Of a stretch of DNA of 64,000 bases, positions 56,980 through 64,000 are shown piece after piece. The stretch lies in the NCBI RefSeq assembly GCF_039645585.1, contig NZ_CP147915.1, positions 1,674,001-1,738,000 of the forward strand, given 5' to 3'. The stretch is from Sulfurimonas sp. HSL-1656 (lineage in GTDB: Bacteria > Campylobacterota > Campylobacteria > Campylobacterales > Sulfurimonadaceae). Both the position numbers and the translations under genes were made by a program. Position 1 is the stretch's first letter; every line of letters starts with the position of its first letter. The notes below the pieces were generated by a model. That model worked only from the letters and a program-made list of their open reading frames with translations, made no database searches and was not told the DNA's origin.

Positions 56980-57776
56980 GAACGATCCGGCTCGGCAGCA
57001 ACTCCATAGCGACCATCGATCTTGAAACGGCCGAAGACGGCACGCAGCGGATTATCAAATCCTCCGAAGACCCCTTTGTGCTGGAGGCGGAAGCGACGAT
57101 GCTCGAACACCTCCGGCCCCACCTGCGGGTGCCAAAGGTGTACGAGCAGAGCGCAGGGCGCCTGGTCATGGAGTACATCCCCAACGACGACGCCTGCAAC
57201 GGCCGCTGCGAGGAGGAGATCGCCGACGCCCTGGCCCACCTGCACAGTATCCCCGCCCAGGGTGTCTTCGGGTTCGGCTCCGACACGACCATAGGCCCCT
57301 TCCGCCAGCGCAACCGGCCGCGGATACGCTGGGTCGACTTCTACCGGGAGATGCGGGTGCTCGACTTCGCCGCCAGGGCCTTCGACGAAGGGCAGATCGA
57401 CAAAGCACTGCTGGGGCGTATCGAGAAACTGGCGGCCGACTTCGAGCAGTTTCTGGACGAACCCGAGCACTCTTCCCTGCTGCACGGCGACGTCTGGGGC
57501 GGGAACATCCTGACCCGTGACAACCGCCTCGCCGCCTTTATCGACCCGGCGTGCTACTACGGCCACTTCGAGATGGAACTCGCTTTTATCGGGATGTTCC
57601 ACACCTTCGGCGAAGCGTTCTACGCACGCTACCGCACTCACCGTCCCATCCCGGAGGGCTTTTTCGAGCAGCGGGCCGATCTCTACCGCATCTTCCCCTA
57701 CCTCGTCCACATCCGCGCCTTCGGCAGCGGCTACCTGGCGGGACTAGAGGCGATCCTCCGGCGCGTCGGCTACTGA
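56970..57776 (+). CDS. Fructosamine kinase-family protein
   Basis: The 268-residue APH-fold protein has LLHGDVWGGNIL (catalytic loop) and FIDPACYYGHFEMELAF, the hallmark of fructosamine-3-kinase-like proteins that phosphorylate glycated amines. Translation starts at an ATG overlapping the yaeQ stop. Its last 33 bp overlap the convergent pyruvate kinase gene. The substrate in bacteria is often ribulosamine rather than fructosamine. Confidence 0.88.
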   Translation: MGVRTIRLGSNSIATIDLETAEDGTQRIIKSSEDPFVLEAEATMLEHLRPHLRVPKVYEQSAGRLVMEYIPNDDACNGRCEEEIADALAHLHSIPAQGVFGFGSDTTIGPFRQRNRPRIRWVDFYREMRVLDFAARAFDEGQIDKALLGRIEKLAADFEQFLDEPEHSSLLHGDVWGGNILTRDNRLAAFIDPACYYGHFEMELAFIGMFHTFGEAFYARYRTHRPIPEGFFEQRADLYRIFPYLVHIRAFGSGYLAGLEAILRRVGY

Positions 57777-59609
57777 CCAGAGCGTCTCTTTGCGCAGGAG
57801 CTGCCGGTTTTTACGAAAGCTCTGGTGTACCCGGTCCAGAATCCGCAGCAGCGCCCCCGCCGTATCGATGGCAAAGGGGCCCTTGTTAAGCATGACGCAC
57901 TCCGCCCGCCCCGCCATGGCTGCATCGGTAATCTCGGCACGGCTGGGGAGGTTGTTCTTCATCTGGCTCTCGAGCACCTGTGTCGCCCAGATGACAGGGA
58001 GGTGCGCCGCGCTGCAGAGATCGAGCAGGCTCTCCTGGATGGCGGCAAGGTTCTCAAAGCCGGTTTCGATCGCCAGGTCTCCCCGGGCGATCATCACCCC
58101 GCTTTTCTCCCACACCAGCAGCTGCTCCAGGATACGCGGCATCCTGTAGACGGCGTGCCGGGTCTCGATCTTGGGCACGATACCGATGTGTTCGTATCCC
58201 TCAGCACGCAGCAGGCCCTGGAGGTCGGCGACGTCCCGGTCCGTCTGGCAAAAGGAGAGGCCGAACATATCGGCATAGTGTTTGACGGAGCGCAGATTCT
58301 CCCGGTCCGCCGGGGTCAGGGCCGGGATGTTGAGGTAGGTGTCGGGCAGGTTGATCCCCTTCTCCTCCTTGAGCAGCGTACCGCCCGGTTTCGCCTGGGT
58401 GACCGTGCAGAGCACGCCGTCGGCCTCCTTTTCATTGACGAAGAGACCGATCTTGCCGTCGTCGATGTAGACCCTGTCGCCCGGGCGAACGTAGGAGGCG
58501 AACGCCGGCAACGTACAGGAGATGTGCGCCGGTGCGACCGTCTGGCCGGTCTCGTCACGGATCGCGGCACATCCCTCCGCATCCGTCGCGGTAATGCGCA
58601 GCAGGTCCCCCGTAAAAAGCCGGATGCGCTCGGGCTGTTCGACACAGCCCGTCACAAACCCCTTTCGGGCGCCGGCCGATACCGCACAGTTCTCGTCGAC
58701 GGCGACCTTCTTGCTGATCGCGGCCAAAGCCCCGACGTCGTCAATCTGCCTGATCGTCATCTTGGCATGCCGTCCGTTGATGTCCGTCACCTTCAGCACG
58801 TCACCCGCTTCGAGCGTGTCGAAGTAGGTACTCTCCAGCGCAAGCTGCCCCGGGATCCTCGCGCGGGTATTGGGATCGGTACGCTCGGAAAAGGTCTGCG
58901 CCGGTGCGGGCCGGATCATGATCATCTTTTCGCGCTTGTTGCTGCCGAGCACGACAGGCAGCTTCAGCCGTCTGACCCGCCCCGTCCGGATCTTCGGTCC
59001 CGCCAGGTCGACAAAGATCTTCAGCGCTTCCTCCGCCGGACGCGTTGCATTCAGCGCCGTAATCACATCGGCCATGCCCTGCCAGACGGCAGGGTCATCG
59101 TGCGCCGTATTGATGCGGAAAACGTTGACGCCGGCTTCCGAGAGCCCCCGGATCAGTTCCCCGCCGTTGCGGGCCGCGTCGGAGGGGAGCGTCACCATAA
59201 CGGCCGTCGTCTGCTCCGCCGTATCCGCAGCACTTTTTCCGCCGAAAAGGGCCAGGCTGTTCTGTGCGGTCATCTCCTGGGCCGCGGCGATGCCGAGGTG
59301 GTGGAATGCCGCCGTCTCTTCTGGCGAGATCTCCCCCAGGCCCAGCGAAGAGGAGAGCTGGTCATAAAGGGTATCGACACTGGCGGCGACGTGGGCGTAG
59401 GAGCGTCCCAGCGAGGAGAGCGAGAGCAGGAAAAGTTTCTCCTGCAGCTCCGTCCAGTCTTTAGAACGCAAGATCAGGTATTGCCTCAGGTTGAGAAGAC
59501 TCCGGTAACGCGGATGGTTTCTATCGGTCCCGTGGCGGGCCGCAAGCAGATCGCTCCGCAGCTCTTCAAAGGTGTCCAGGGCCGATTGCATCAAAGTTCT
59601 GTCCAGCAT
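57744..59609 (-). CDS. Pyruvate kinase-like protein with N-terminal extension and no C-domain
   Basis: The 621-residue protein carries a ~130-residue helical extension before the TIM barrel, starting TTAVMVTLPSD. Catalytic segments are kept: VFRINTAHDD, DLAGPKIRTG, IVPKIETRHA, MIARGDLAIE and ATQVLESQMKNNLPSRAEITDAA. The usual C-terminal allosteric domain is absent; the chain ends soon after CVMLNKGPFAID. It may act as pyruvate kinase or on a related enolate. The start at 59609 has a weak ribosome binding site, and 59591 is an alternative. Confidence 0.8.
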   Translation of the reverse strand: MLDRTLMQSALDTFEELRSDLLAARHGTDRNHPRYRSLLNLRQYLILRSKDWTELQEKLFLLSLSSLGRSYAHVAASVDTLYDQLSSSLGLGEISPEETAAFHHLGIAAAQEMTAQNSLALFGGKSAADTAEQTTAVMVTLPSDAARNGGELIRGLSEAGVNVFRINTAHDDPAVWQGMADVITALNATRPAEEALKIFVDLAGPKIRTGRVRRLKLPVVLGSNKREKMIMIRPAPAQTFSERTDPNTRARIPGQLALESTYFDTLEAGDVLKVTDINGRHAKMTIRQIDDVGALAAISKKVAVDENCAVSAGARKGFVTGCVEQPERIRLFTGDLLRITATDAEGCAAIRDETGQTVAPAHISCTLPAFASYVRPGDRVYIDDGKIGLFVNEKEADGVLCTVTQAKPGGTLLKEEKGINLPDTYLNIPALTPADRENLRSVKHYADMFGLSFCQTDRDVADLQGLLRAEGYEHIGIVPKIETRHAVYRMPRILEQLLVWEKSGVMIARGDLAIETGFENLAAIQESLLDLCSAAHLPVIWATQVLESQMKNNLPSRAEITDAAMAGRAECVMLNKGPFAIDTAGALLRILDRVHQSFRKNRQLLRKETLWSVADAPEDRL

Positions 59610-59643
59610 ACCAACATCTTACCGTGAAGGCGTTTCAAATCGG

Positions 59644-60921
59644 TTACGTTTTACTGCCCATTTCTGCGGCACGCCGCACGATATCCATGCCGTAGCGCTC
59701 CCGCATTTTCATCACCGCGCCGTCAAGCCGCTGCATCTTCCGGTCCTCCTCGAGGGTGAACATATCGACCGCCTTTGGATCGTGGTGGAGGAACTTCGTC
59801 GCGCTCATGGCGATATAAGTGACGGCCGCGTTCGGATAAAGGTCGAGCTCCCGGAACTTCTCCAGGGCGAAGGCGGTGATAAAACGCTCGTTGAAAAAGC
59901 GGTAGACGGTGTACTGTTTCTTGCTGCGCAGCCGCCCCTCGTACCCGATACTGAAATAAAACGTCGTCGGGTTGACGCCGAGGCGGGCGATGGTATGGGT
60001 CCAGTGGCGTACCATCACCCGCACGCGGCGGTAGAATTCGTCGCGTTCGCGGATGGGGCGGTCCATGCTGCGCGACATCCCGATCCCCTTGCGGCTGCGG
60101 CGGGGGTTGATCCCCTCCCCGTCCCGACCGCTCATGCGGGCGTAGAGGTCCCGCCCGTGCCGCCCCCAGCTGGCAAACAGGTGCGGGCTTGAGACGGCTT
60201 CGCCGACGGTGGCGATGCCGTAACGCGCCAGCTTCTTCCCGAAGGCCCTCCCGACCCCGGGAAACTCCCCGACGGGGACATCGCGTGTAAAGTCGGCGAT
60301 CTCGTCATCGTAGACGACCCGCAAGCCATAGGGTTTCACCGTCGACGTCGCCAGCTTCGCGATCCACTTGGCGTTGCTCGCCCCGATGGAGACGGGCAGC
60401 AGCAGCTCCTTCGTCACCTTCTCCTGAAGGTAGCGGATGAAACCGGGCATGTCACGCTCCTCGACCCAGCCCGTAACGTCGCCGAAGAGCTCGTCGATGC
60501 TGTACTGCTCCACCAGCGGGATCTCCTTGGCCAGCATCTCCATCATTTCGTGCGACAGGGTGTGGTAGAGCAGATGGTCCGGGGGGACGAGGATCGCCTG
60601 GGGGCAGAGCTGCAGCGCCTCGCGGATGGTCATGGCCGTCTTGACGCCGCAGGCCCGCGCCTCGTAGCTGGCCGTCGTGACGATCCCCCGGATGCGCCCC
60701 GCGTCGAAAAAGTAGTTCGATGCGTCGTGCTCGGCGTGAAAGAGCGTCGGGACGAAGGCCCCCTGGTTCAGCTGGACGAGCTTCTTCTCCTTTGCCGGTT
60801 TCACGTCAAAGATGAACGGGTCCCCCCGCCCACCGACGATGACGGGTTTGCCCACGAGATCGGGGTTGCGGGTCCGTTCGGCGGAGACAAAGAAACTGTC
60901 GAGGTCGAGGTGAAGTATCAT
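59644..60921 (-). CDS. Y-family DNA polymerase (DinB/UmuC-like)
   Basis: The 425-residue polymerase has the catalytic acids in HLDLDSFF and YSIDELFGD, the SYEARACGVKTAM fingers segment and a little-finger domain at the C-terminus. Between PVIVGG and GIVTTASYEAR it has about 45 extra residues (32-77) compared with typical Pol IV. Such enzymes copy damaged DNA. The ribosome binding site is weak. No RecA/LexA box is read with confidence. It lies 34 bp upstream of the pyruvate kinase start on the same strand. Confidence 0.88.
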   Translation of the reverse strand: MILHLDLDSFFVSAERTRNPDLVGKPVIVGGRGDPFIFDVKPAKEKKLVQLNQGAFVPTLFHAEHDASNYFFDAGRIRGIVTTASYEARACGVKTAMTIREALQLCPQAILVPPDHLLYHTLSHEMMEMLAKEIPLVEQYSIDELFGDVTGWVEERDMPGFIRYLQEKVTKELLLPVSIGASNAKWIAKLATSTVKPYGLRVVYDDEIADFTRDVPVGEFPGVGRAFGKKLARYGIATVGEAVSSPHLFASWGRHGRDLYARMSGRDGEGINPRRSRKGIGMSRSMDRPIRERDEFYRRVRVMVRHWTHTIARLGVNPTTFYFSIGYEGRLRSKKQYTVYRFFNERFITAFALEKFRELDLYPNAAVTYIAMSATKFLHHDPKAVDMFTLEEDRKMQRLDGAVMKMRERYGMDIVRRAAEMGSKT

Positions 60922-60964
60922 ACCGCCATGATAGGGCTAAATGCGGACGACGGGCCGTTTTATT

Positions 60965-61510
60965 TCACGGCGCCATGCCCTCCTGCGGCGGGAAAAGGCA
61001 TCGCAGTAGCATCGGCGGTATCGGCACGCCGTCGTCCGAAAGCGTATAGCGGATCCCGACCGTATCGTCCACGACCATCATCCCGGCAAAGAGCGAGGGA
61101 GGGGTGATGCCGAAACGGCTCATTTTCGTTTCGAACGTCCCCGAAACCACCCCCTCTTCCATACGCTCCGGCACGGCGACGACCGGCGTCTCATGGCGGC
61201 CTATGCGCATGACCCCTGCCAGGGAGCCGTCCGCGTTTTGGGAGCGCAGCGTGAAGAGGACGGGGCACGCCCGGTCGATGCCGAAAGCCTCGTAGGCGTC
61301 GTTGTCCAGCGCCTCGTTCCCGCTTTTGAGCGTCTCGATGACCAGGGCGACCTGCAGCGTTTCGACCCGGCCGTTCTCCTGCACCATGTAGACACGAACA
61401 GTGTCCGATGCCATACGCCAGTCATGCAGCGAGGAGGTCCCGTTGACCTCGATGCTCCCTGCGGCCCATACGGCCTGCATCACTGCCGTCAAAAACAGAA
61501 TCGCTTTCAT
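60965..61510 (-). CDS. YceI-like periplasmic protein
   Basis: The ~181-residue protein has a signal peptide (MKAILFLTAVMQAVWA) and the YceI pattern IEVNGTSSLHDW, with VIETLKSGNEALDND and SRFGITPPSL. YceI proteins form a lipocalin-like barrel that binds isoprenoid lipids. The ATG at 61510 fits the GGGGAG spacing better than 61513. It is the upstream neighbour of the polymerase gene, 43 bp apart. The lipid is unknown. Confidence 0.8.
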   Translation of the reverse strand: MKAILFLTAVMQAVWAAGSIEVNGTSSLHDWRMASDTVRVYMVQENGRVETLQVALVIETLKSGNEALDNDAYEAFGIDRACPVLFTLRSQNADGSLAGVMRIGRHETPVVAVPERMEEGVVSGTFETKMSRFGITPPSLFAGMMVVDDTVGIRYTLSDDGVPIPPMLLRCLFPPQEGMAP

Positions 61511-61639
61511 CATCTCTCCCCTCCCCGTCATACGCGGGGCGCACTTTTTTCGCACCGCGCCGCTGTAAAAAGTGTAACACAAAATGACGCTCTGCCCTGT
61601 TTTGATGCTTTGCGTTGAAAGTGCCATAGACTTGCACTT

Positions 61640-61972
61640 ATGAAACGCACTATCAACGCCGAAGAGATCCGGATCCTTTTTTTTACCGCCTACTTTCTCT
61701 ATAGCAGGAGCAAATACGGCAGCAGCGAACGGGGAGACGTACGCCTGGGAAGGATCGGGGCGTACCGGGGGATCATGCAGCTCTGCCGCGCGGCGATGGA
61801 CGCCCCTGCGCCCTGCCCCCGCAGCCGCCTGATCGAGGGGTGCCGCCGGCTCGAAGCACAGGCGGAGGGGCTCCCCCAAGGCGCGTTCAAAACCGCCTAC
61901 CTCGAAACCCTTGCCGTCTTACGGCGGCGCATTGCGACAACCGAAAGCGGCCTAGAACATCCCCATCATTGA
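61640..61972 (+). CDS. Hypothetical protein, 110 aa
   Basis: I do not recognise this product. It is a basic, helical protein with many Arg and Tyr residues (ILFFTAYFLYSRSKYGSSERGDVRLGRIGAYRGIM) and no membrane segment. There is no clear ribosome binding site. Its last 21 bp overlap the convergent ankyrin gene. It may be real, because its base use matches neighbouring genes, but support is modest. Confidence 0.45.
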   Translation: MKRTINAEEIRILFFTAYFLYSRSKYGSSERGDVRLGRIGAYRGIMQLCRAAMDAPAPCPRSRLIEGCRRLEAQAEGLPQGAFKTAYLETLAVLRRRIATTESGLEHPHH

Positions 61973-62401
61973 GGTGCGGCCGAACTTCTGCACCAGCATC
62001 GCCGCCGTACCGCCGCGCTCGTTGGCGATGGAGGTGTCCGCCCCGGCGTCGAGGAGGCGTCTGCACAGTTCGGGCTTGTCGTCCATGATGCTCTCCATCA
62101 GCGGGGTCCAGCCGACGCCGTCTTGTTTGTTGATGTCCGCGCCGTGGGTCAGCAGGTACTCCACCATCTCGCGGCGGTCGCGGCGGATGGCGATGTGCAG
62201 CGGGGTCCAGCCGTACTTGTTCTGCAGGTTGACGTTCCCGCCGTTTGCAAAGATCGCCTCGAACGCTTCGAGGTCGTTCATGTAGACGACATCCTCCAGC
62301 AATTCAAACAGTCCCCCCTCCGGGTGGGAGGCATAATCCAGGATCCGCTCTTCGATCTCCGGCGCCATCTTGTCCAGGATCTGCAGTTTGTGATCGTCCA
62401 T
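61952..62401 (-). CDS. Ankyrin-repeat protein, 149 aa
   Basis: The protein has three ankyrin repeats with NLQNKYGWTPLHIAIRRD, NKQDGVGWTPLMESIMDDK and NERGGTAAMLV, forming a short stack (about 50-145) after a helical N-terminus. Such domains bind other proteins. AAGGAG lies 6 nt before the ATG at 62401. The partner is unknown. It is divergent from the following proton-channel gene. Confidence 0.9.
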   Translation of the reverse strand: MDDHKLQILDKMAPEIEERILDYASHPEGGLFELLEDVVYMNDLEAFEAIFANGGNVNLQNKYGWTPLHIAIRRDRREMVEYLLTHGADINKQDGVGWTPLMESIMDDKPELCRRLLDAGADTSIANERGGTAAMLVQKFGRTSMMGMF

Positions 62402-62546
62402 TTTCGGCTCCTTTTAATATGAATGTTTCTCCCATTATACAATCCGCCGCTTTTTTATACACCCTTCGTATTCCCGCCGTAGTCGTTTTGTGATGTAATA
62501 AGAGTAAAATACCGCGAACAGATAGAAACGGAGGCAGGTAGATATC

Positions 62547-64000
62547 ATGCTTTTTTTCCTACTTTTTTCGCCGATTGCCGCGGCACTGCTGCTCTTTGCC
62601 CTCCCCTCGCTTCGGGCGCGCTATGCGGTAGCGGCACTGCTCTTCGGCCTTCTTTCGGCCACCGCGCTCTCCCTTTTCTTCCAACCGGCAGCGACAGCGC
62701 TCGGCATCGCGCCGGGCATCGGGACCCTGATCGAGGCCGCCGACGTCGTTTTGCTCTTCTATTTCCTCTTCCAGGGGGTGAAGCACCGCTCCGTGCCCGT
62801 CCTGCTCCTGGCACTGCTGCAGCTGCCGCTCTACCTCTGGGCCGTGGCGGTCACCCCCGCGGCAGCGTCCCCGGCACTGGTCGTGGACGACCTGGCGCGT
62901 TTCATGTTCCTCATCATCAACATCGTCGGCGGGGCCATCGTCCTCTACGCCGTCGAGTACATGCGCCGCGAGAAGAGCGGCGAAGGGAAACAGCGCCTTT
63001 TCGTCGCCTACCTGATGCTCTTCCTCTCCGTCATGAACGCCATCGTCATCGCCGACGCGATTTTGCTCTTCTTCTTCCTCTTTGAGATGACGACGCTGGC
63101 CTCCTACCTGCTCATCGCTTTCCGCGGTGACGGCGTCAGCCGCCGCAACGCCCTGCGCGCGCTCTGGATGAACCAGGTCGGCGGGGTGTTCCTGCTGTTG
63201 GGCGCCCTGGTCGCGGCCTACGGGCCGGGCAGCGCCACCTTCAGTGGCCTGCTGCAGGGCGACGGCGGGGTGCTGCTGCTCGCCCTGGCCCTGCTGGCCA
63301 TGGCCGCCCCGGTCAAGGGGGCTTCGCTCCCCTTTGACGGCTGGCTGCTCGGCGCCATGGTCGCCCCCACCCCGGTCAGTGCCATCCTGCACTCGGCAAC
63401 GATGGTCAAGATTGCCCCCTTCCTGATCCTCAAGCTCGCCCCCGGTCTGGACGGCACCCTCCCCGGCACCCTCCTGGCCCTCTTCGGCGCCCTGGTCTTC
63501 GTCGCCGCCTCCTACCTCGCACTCTCGCGCAGCCTGCTCAAGGAGATCCTCGGCTACTCAACCGTCGCCCTGCTGGGACTGATGATGAGCCTGGCCGCCG
63601 TCGGTACGCCCGAGAGCATGCAGCTTGCGATGGCGCTGATGCTCTTTCACGCCCTCTCCAAGGCGCTGCTCTTCCTCGCGGCGGGCGTGCTCGAGAAAGA
63701 TTTCGGCCTCAAGGACGTCGAACAGATGAAGGGACTCGTGCAGCGTGCACCCCGCAGCGTCAGCTTTCTGCTCTTTGGCTTCTTCTCCCTTACCCTGCCG
63801 CCTTTCGGCCTTTTTATGGGCAAGCTCTTCGCCATCGCCTCCGTCGCCTCCCTGCTCCCCTCGCAGCCGTGGCTCGTCATCGTCGTGACGGGCATCGCCG
63901 TCGGCAGCGCCCTGCTCGTGATGCTCTACTTTAAAATCGCCGCGGCCCTGCTCGCCACCGCCCCGGACACCGTCCCCGTGCAGCGCGAAATCATGCCCCC
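62547..64000 (+). CDS. Proton-conducting complex-I-like membrane subunit (NuoL/HyfB type), 3' end cut
   Basis: The frame from the ATG at 62547 runs to the window edge without a stop (about 484 codons). It shows ~14 hydrophobic segments, the Glu segment FFFLFEMTTLASYLLIAF and the Lys segment KGASLPFDGWLLGAMVAPTPVSAILHSATMVKIAP. These are the proton-channel features of NuoL, MrpA/D and HyfB or EchA proteins. The EMTTL wording fits hydrogenase-type subunits. The operon type cannot be decided without the genes that follow. GGAGG is 12 nt upstream. Confidence 0.9.
   Translation, partial: MLFFLLFSPIAAALLLFALPSLRARYAVAALLFGLLSATALSLFFQPAATALGIAPGIGTLIEAADVVLLFYFLFQGVKHRSVPVLLLALLQLPLYLWAVAVTPAAASPALVVDDLARFMFLIINIVGGAIVLYAVEYMRREKSGEGKQRLFVAYLMLFLSVMNAIVIADAILLFFFLFEMTTLASYLLIAFRGDGVSRRNALRALWMNQVGGVFLLLGALVAAYGPGSATFSGLLQGDGGVLLLALALLAMAAPVKGASLPFDGWLLGAMVAPTPVSAILHSATMVKIAPFLILKLAPGLDGTLPGTLLALFGALVFVAASYLALSRSLLKEILGYSTVALLGLMMSLAAVGTPESMQLAMALMLFHALSKALLFLAAGVLEKDFGLKDVEQMKGLVQRAPRSVSFLLFGFFSLTLPPFGLFMGKLFAIASVASLLPSQPWLVIVVTGIAVGSALLVMLYFKIAAALLATAPDTVPVQREIMP

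Overview
The window looks like a chromosomal segment of a high-GC member of the Campylobacterota (Sulfurimonas-like). This is inferred from the style of the housekeeping proteins (IleS starting MDYK, Prs starting MRGYKIF, a short CinA, YjbQ, a Sox/hydrogen-type lineage complex-I-like subunit) and not from any database comparison. Almost all genes are GC-rich and tightly packed with 1-8 bp overlaps. A block at about 41.0-44.68 kb is visibly AT-rich.

Layout: 1-2.4 kb holds the grpE-dnaK heat-shock genes (minus strand), with a sigma70-type promoter overlapped by HspR/HAIR-like inverted repeats. 2.5-9.8 kb (plus) holds a hypothetical gene, an AsmA-like membrane-anchored protein, a GGDEF-EAL protein, a SagB-type oxidoreductase and a DUF4230 protein. 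9.8-25.1 kb (mostly minus) holds housekeeping genes: comF, lepA, prs, a ThiF-family gene, a degenerate nitrilase, xseB, metX, metY, guaB, gatA, an unlisted 41-residue membrane peptide gene and ileS. 25.2-27.2 kb holds cinA and five tRNA genes (Lys, Asp, Val, Glu, Asp). 27.8-31.9 kb is a sufBCDE-sufT operon without a sufS. 32.0-35.5 kb is a sugar-related operon (HAD hydrolase, FucP-type permease, hexose-6-P mutarotase, FAH-family protein). 37.3-40.0 kb is anmK-amgK-murU, the muramic-acid salvage route.

The most notable region is 41.17-44.68 kb: five small AT-rich genes, each followed by a roughly 70-76 bp imperfect palindrome with R''/R' boxes of integron attC sites (the last is truncated). 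No integrase gene is visible, so it reads as an integron cassette array lacking an integrase (a CALIN). It lies between the muramate-salvage genes and a second cell-wall-recycling pair: a Na+/solute symporter and a NagZ-amidase fusion (44.7-47.9 kb).

47.9-56.3 kb carries accessory genes: a lipoprotein subtilase with its likely prodomain encoded separately, a Ser/Thr/Tyr-rich lipoprotein, two tandem ATP-grasp paralogues (one lacking its metal ligands) and a GNAT-BKACE fusion. 56.4-64 kb holds YaeQ, a fructosamine-kinase-like protein, a pyruvate kinase with unusual architecture, a Y-family polymerase, a YceI-like protein, an ankyrin protein and the start of a NuoL/HyfB-type proton-channel gene.

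Two non-coding imperfect palindromes (15.02-15.33 kb and 27.54-27.80 kb) look like miniature mobile or structured repeat elements. Two tRNA-associated 29-bp direct repeats and a switch-like leader upstream of metY are further non-coding signals.
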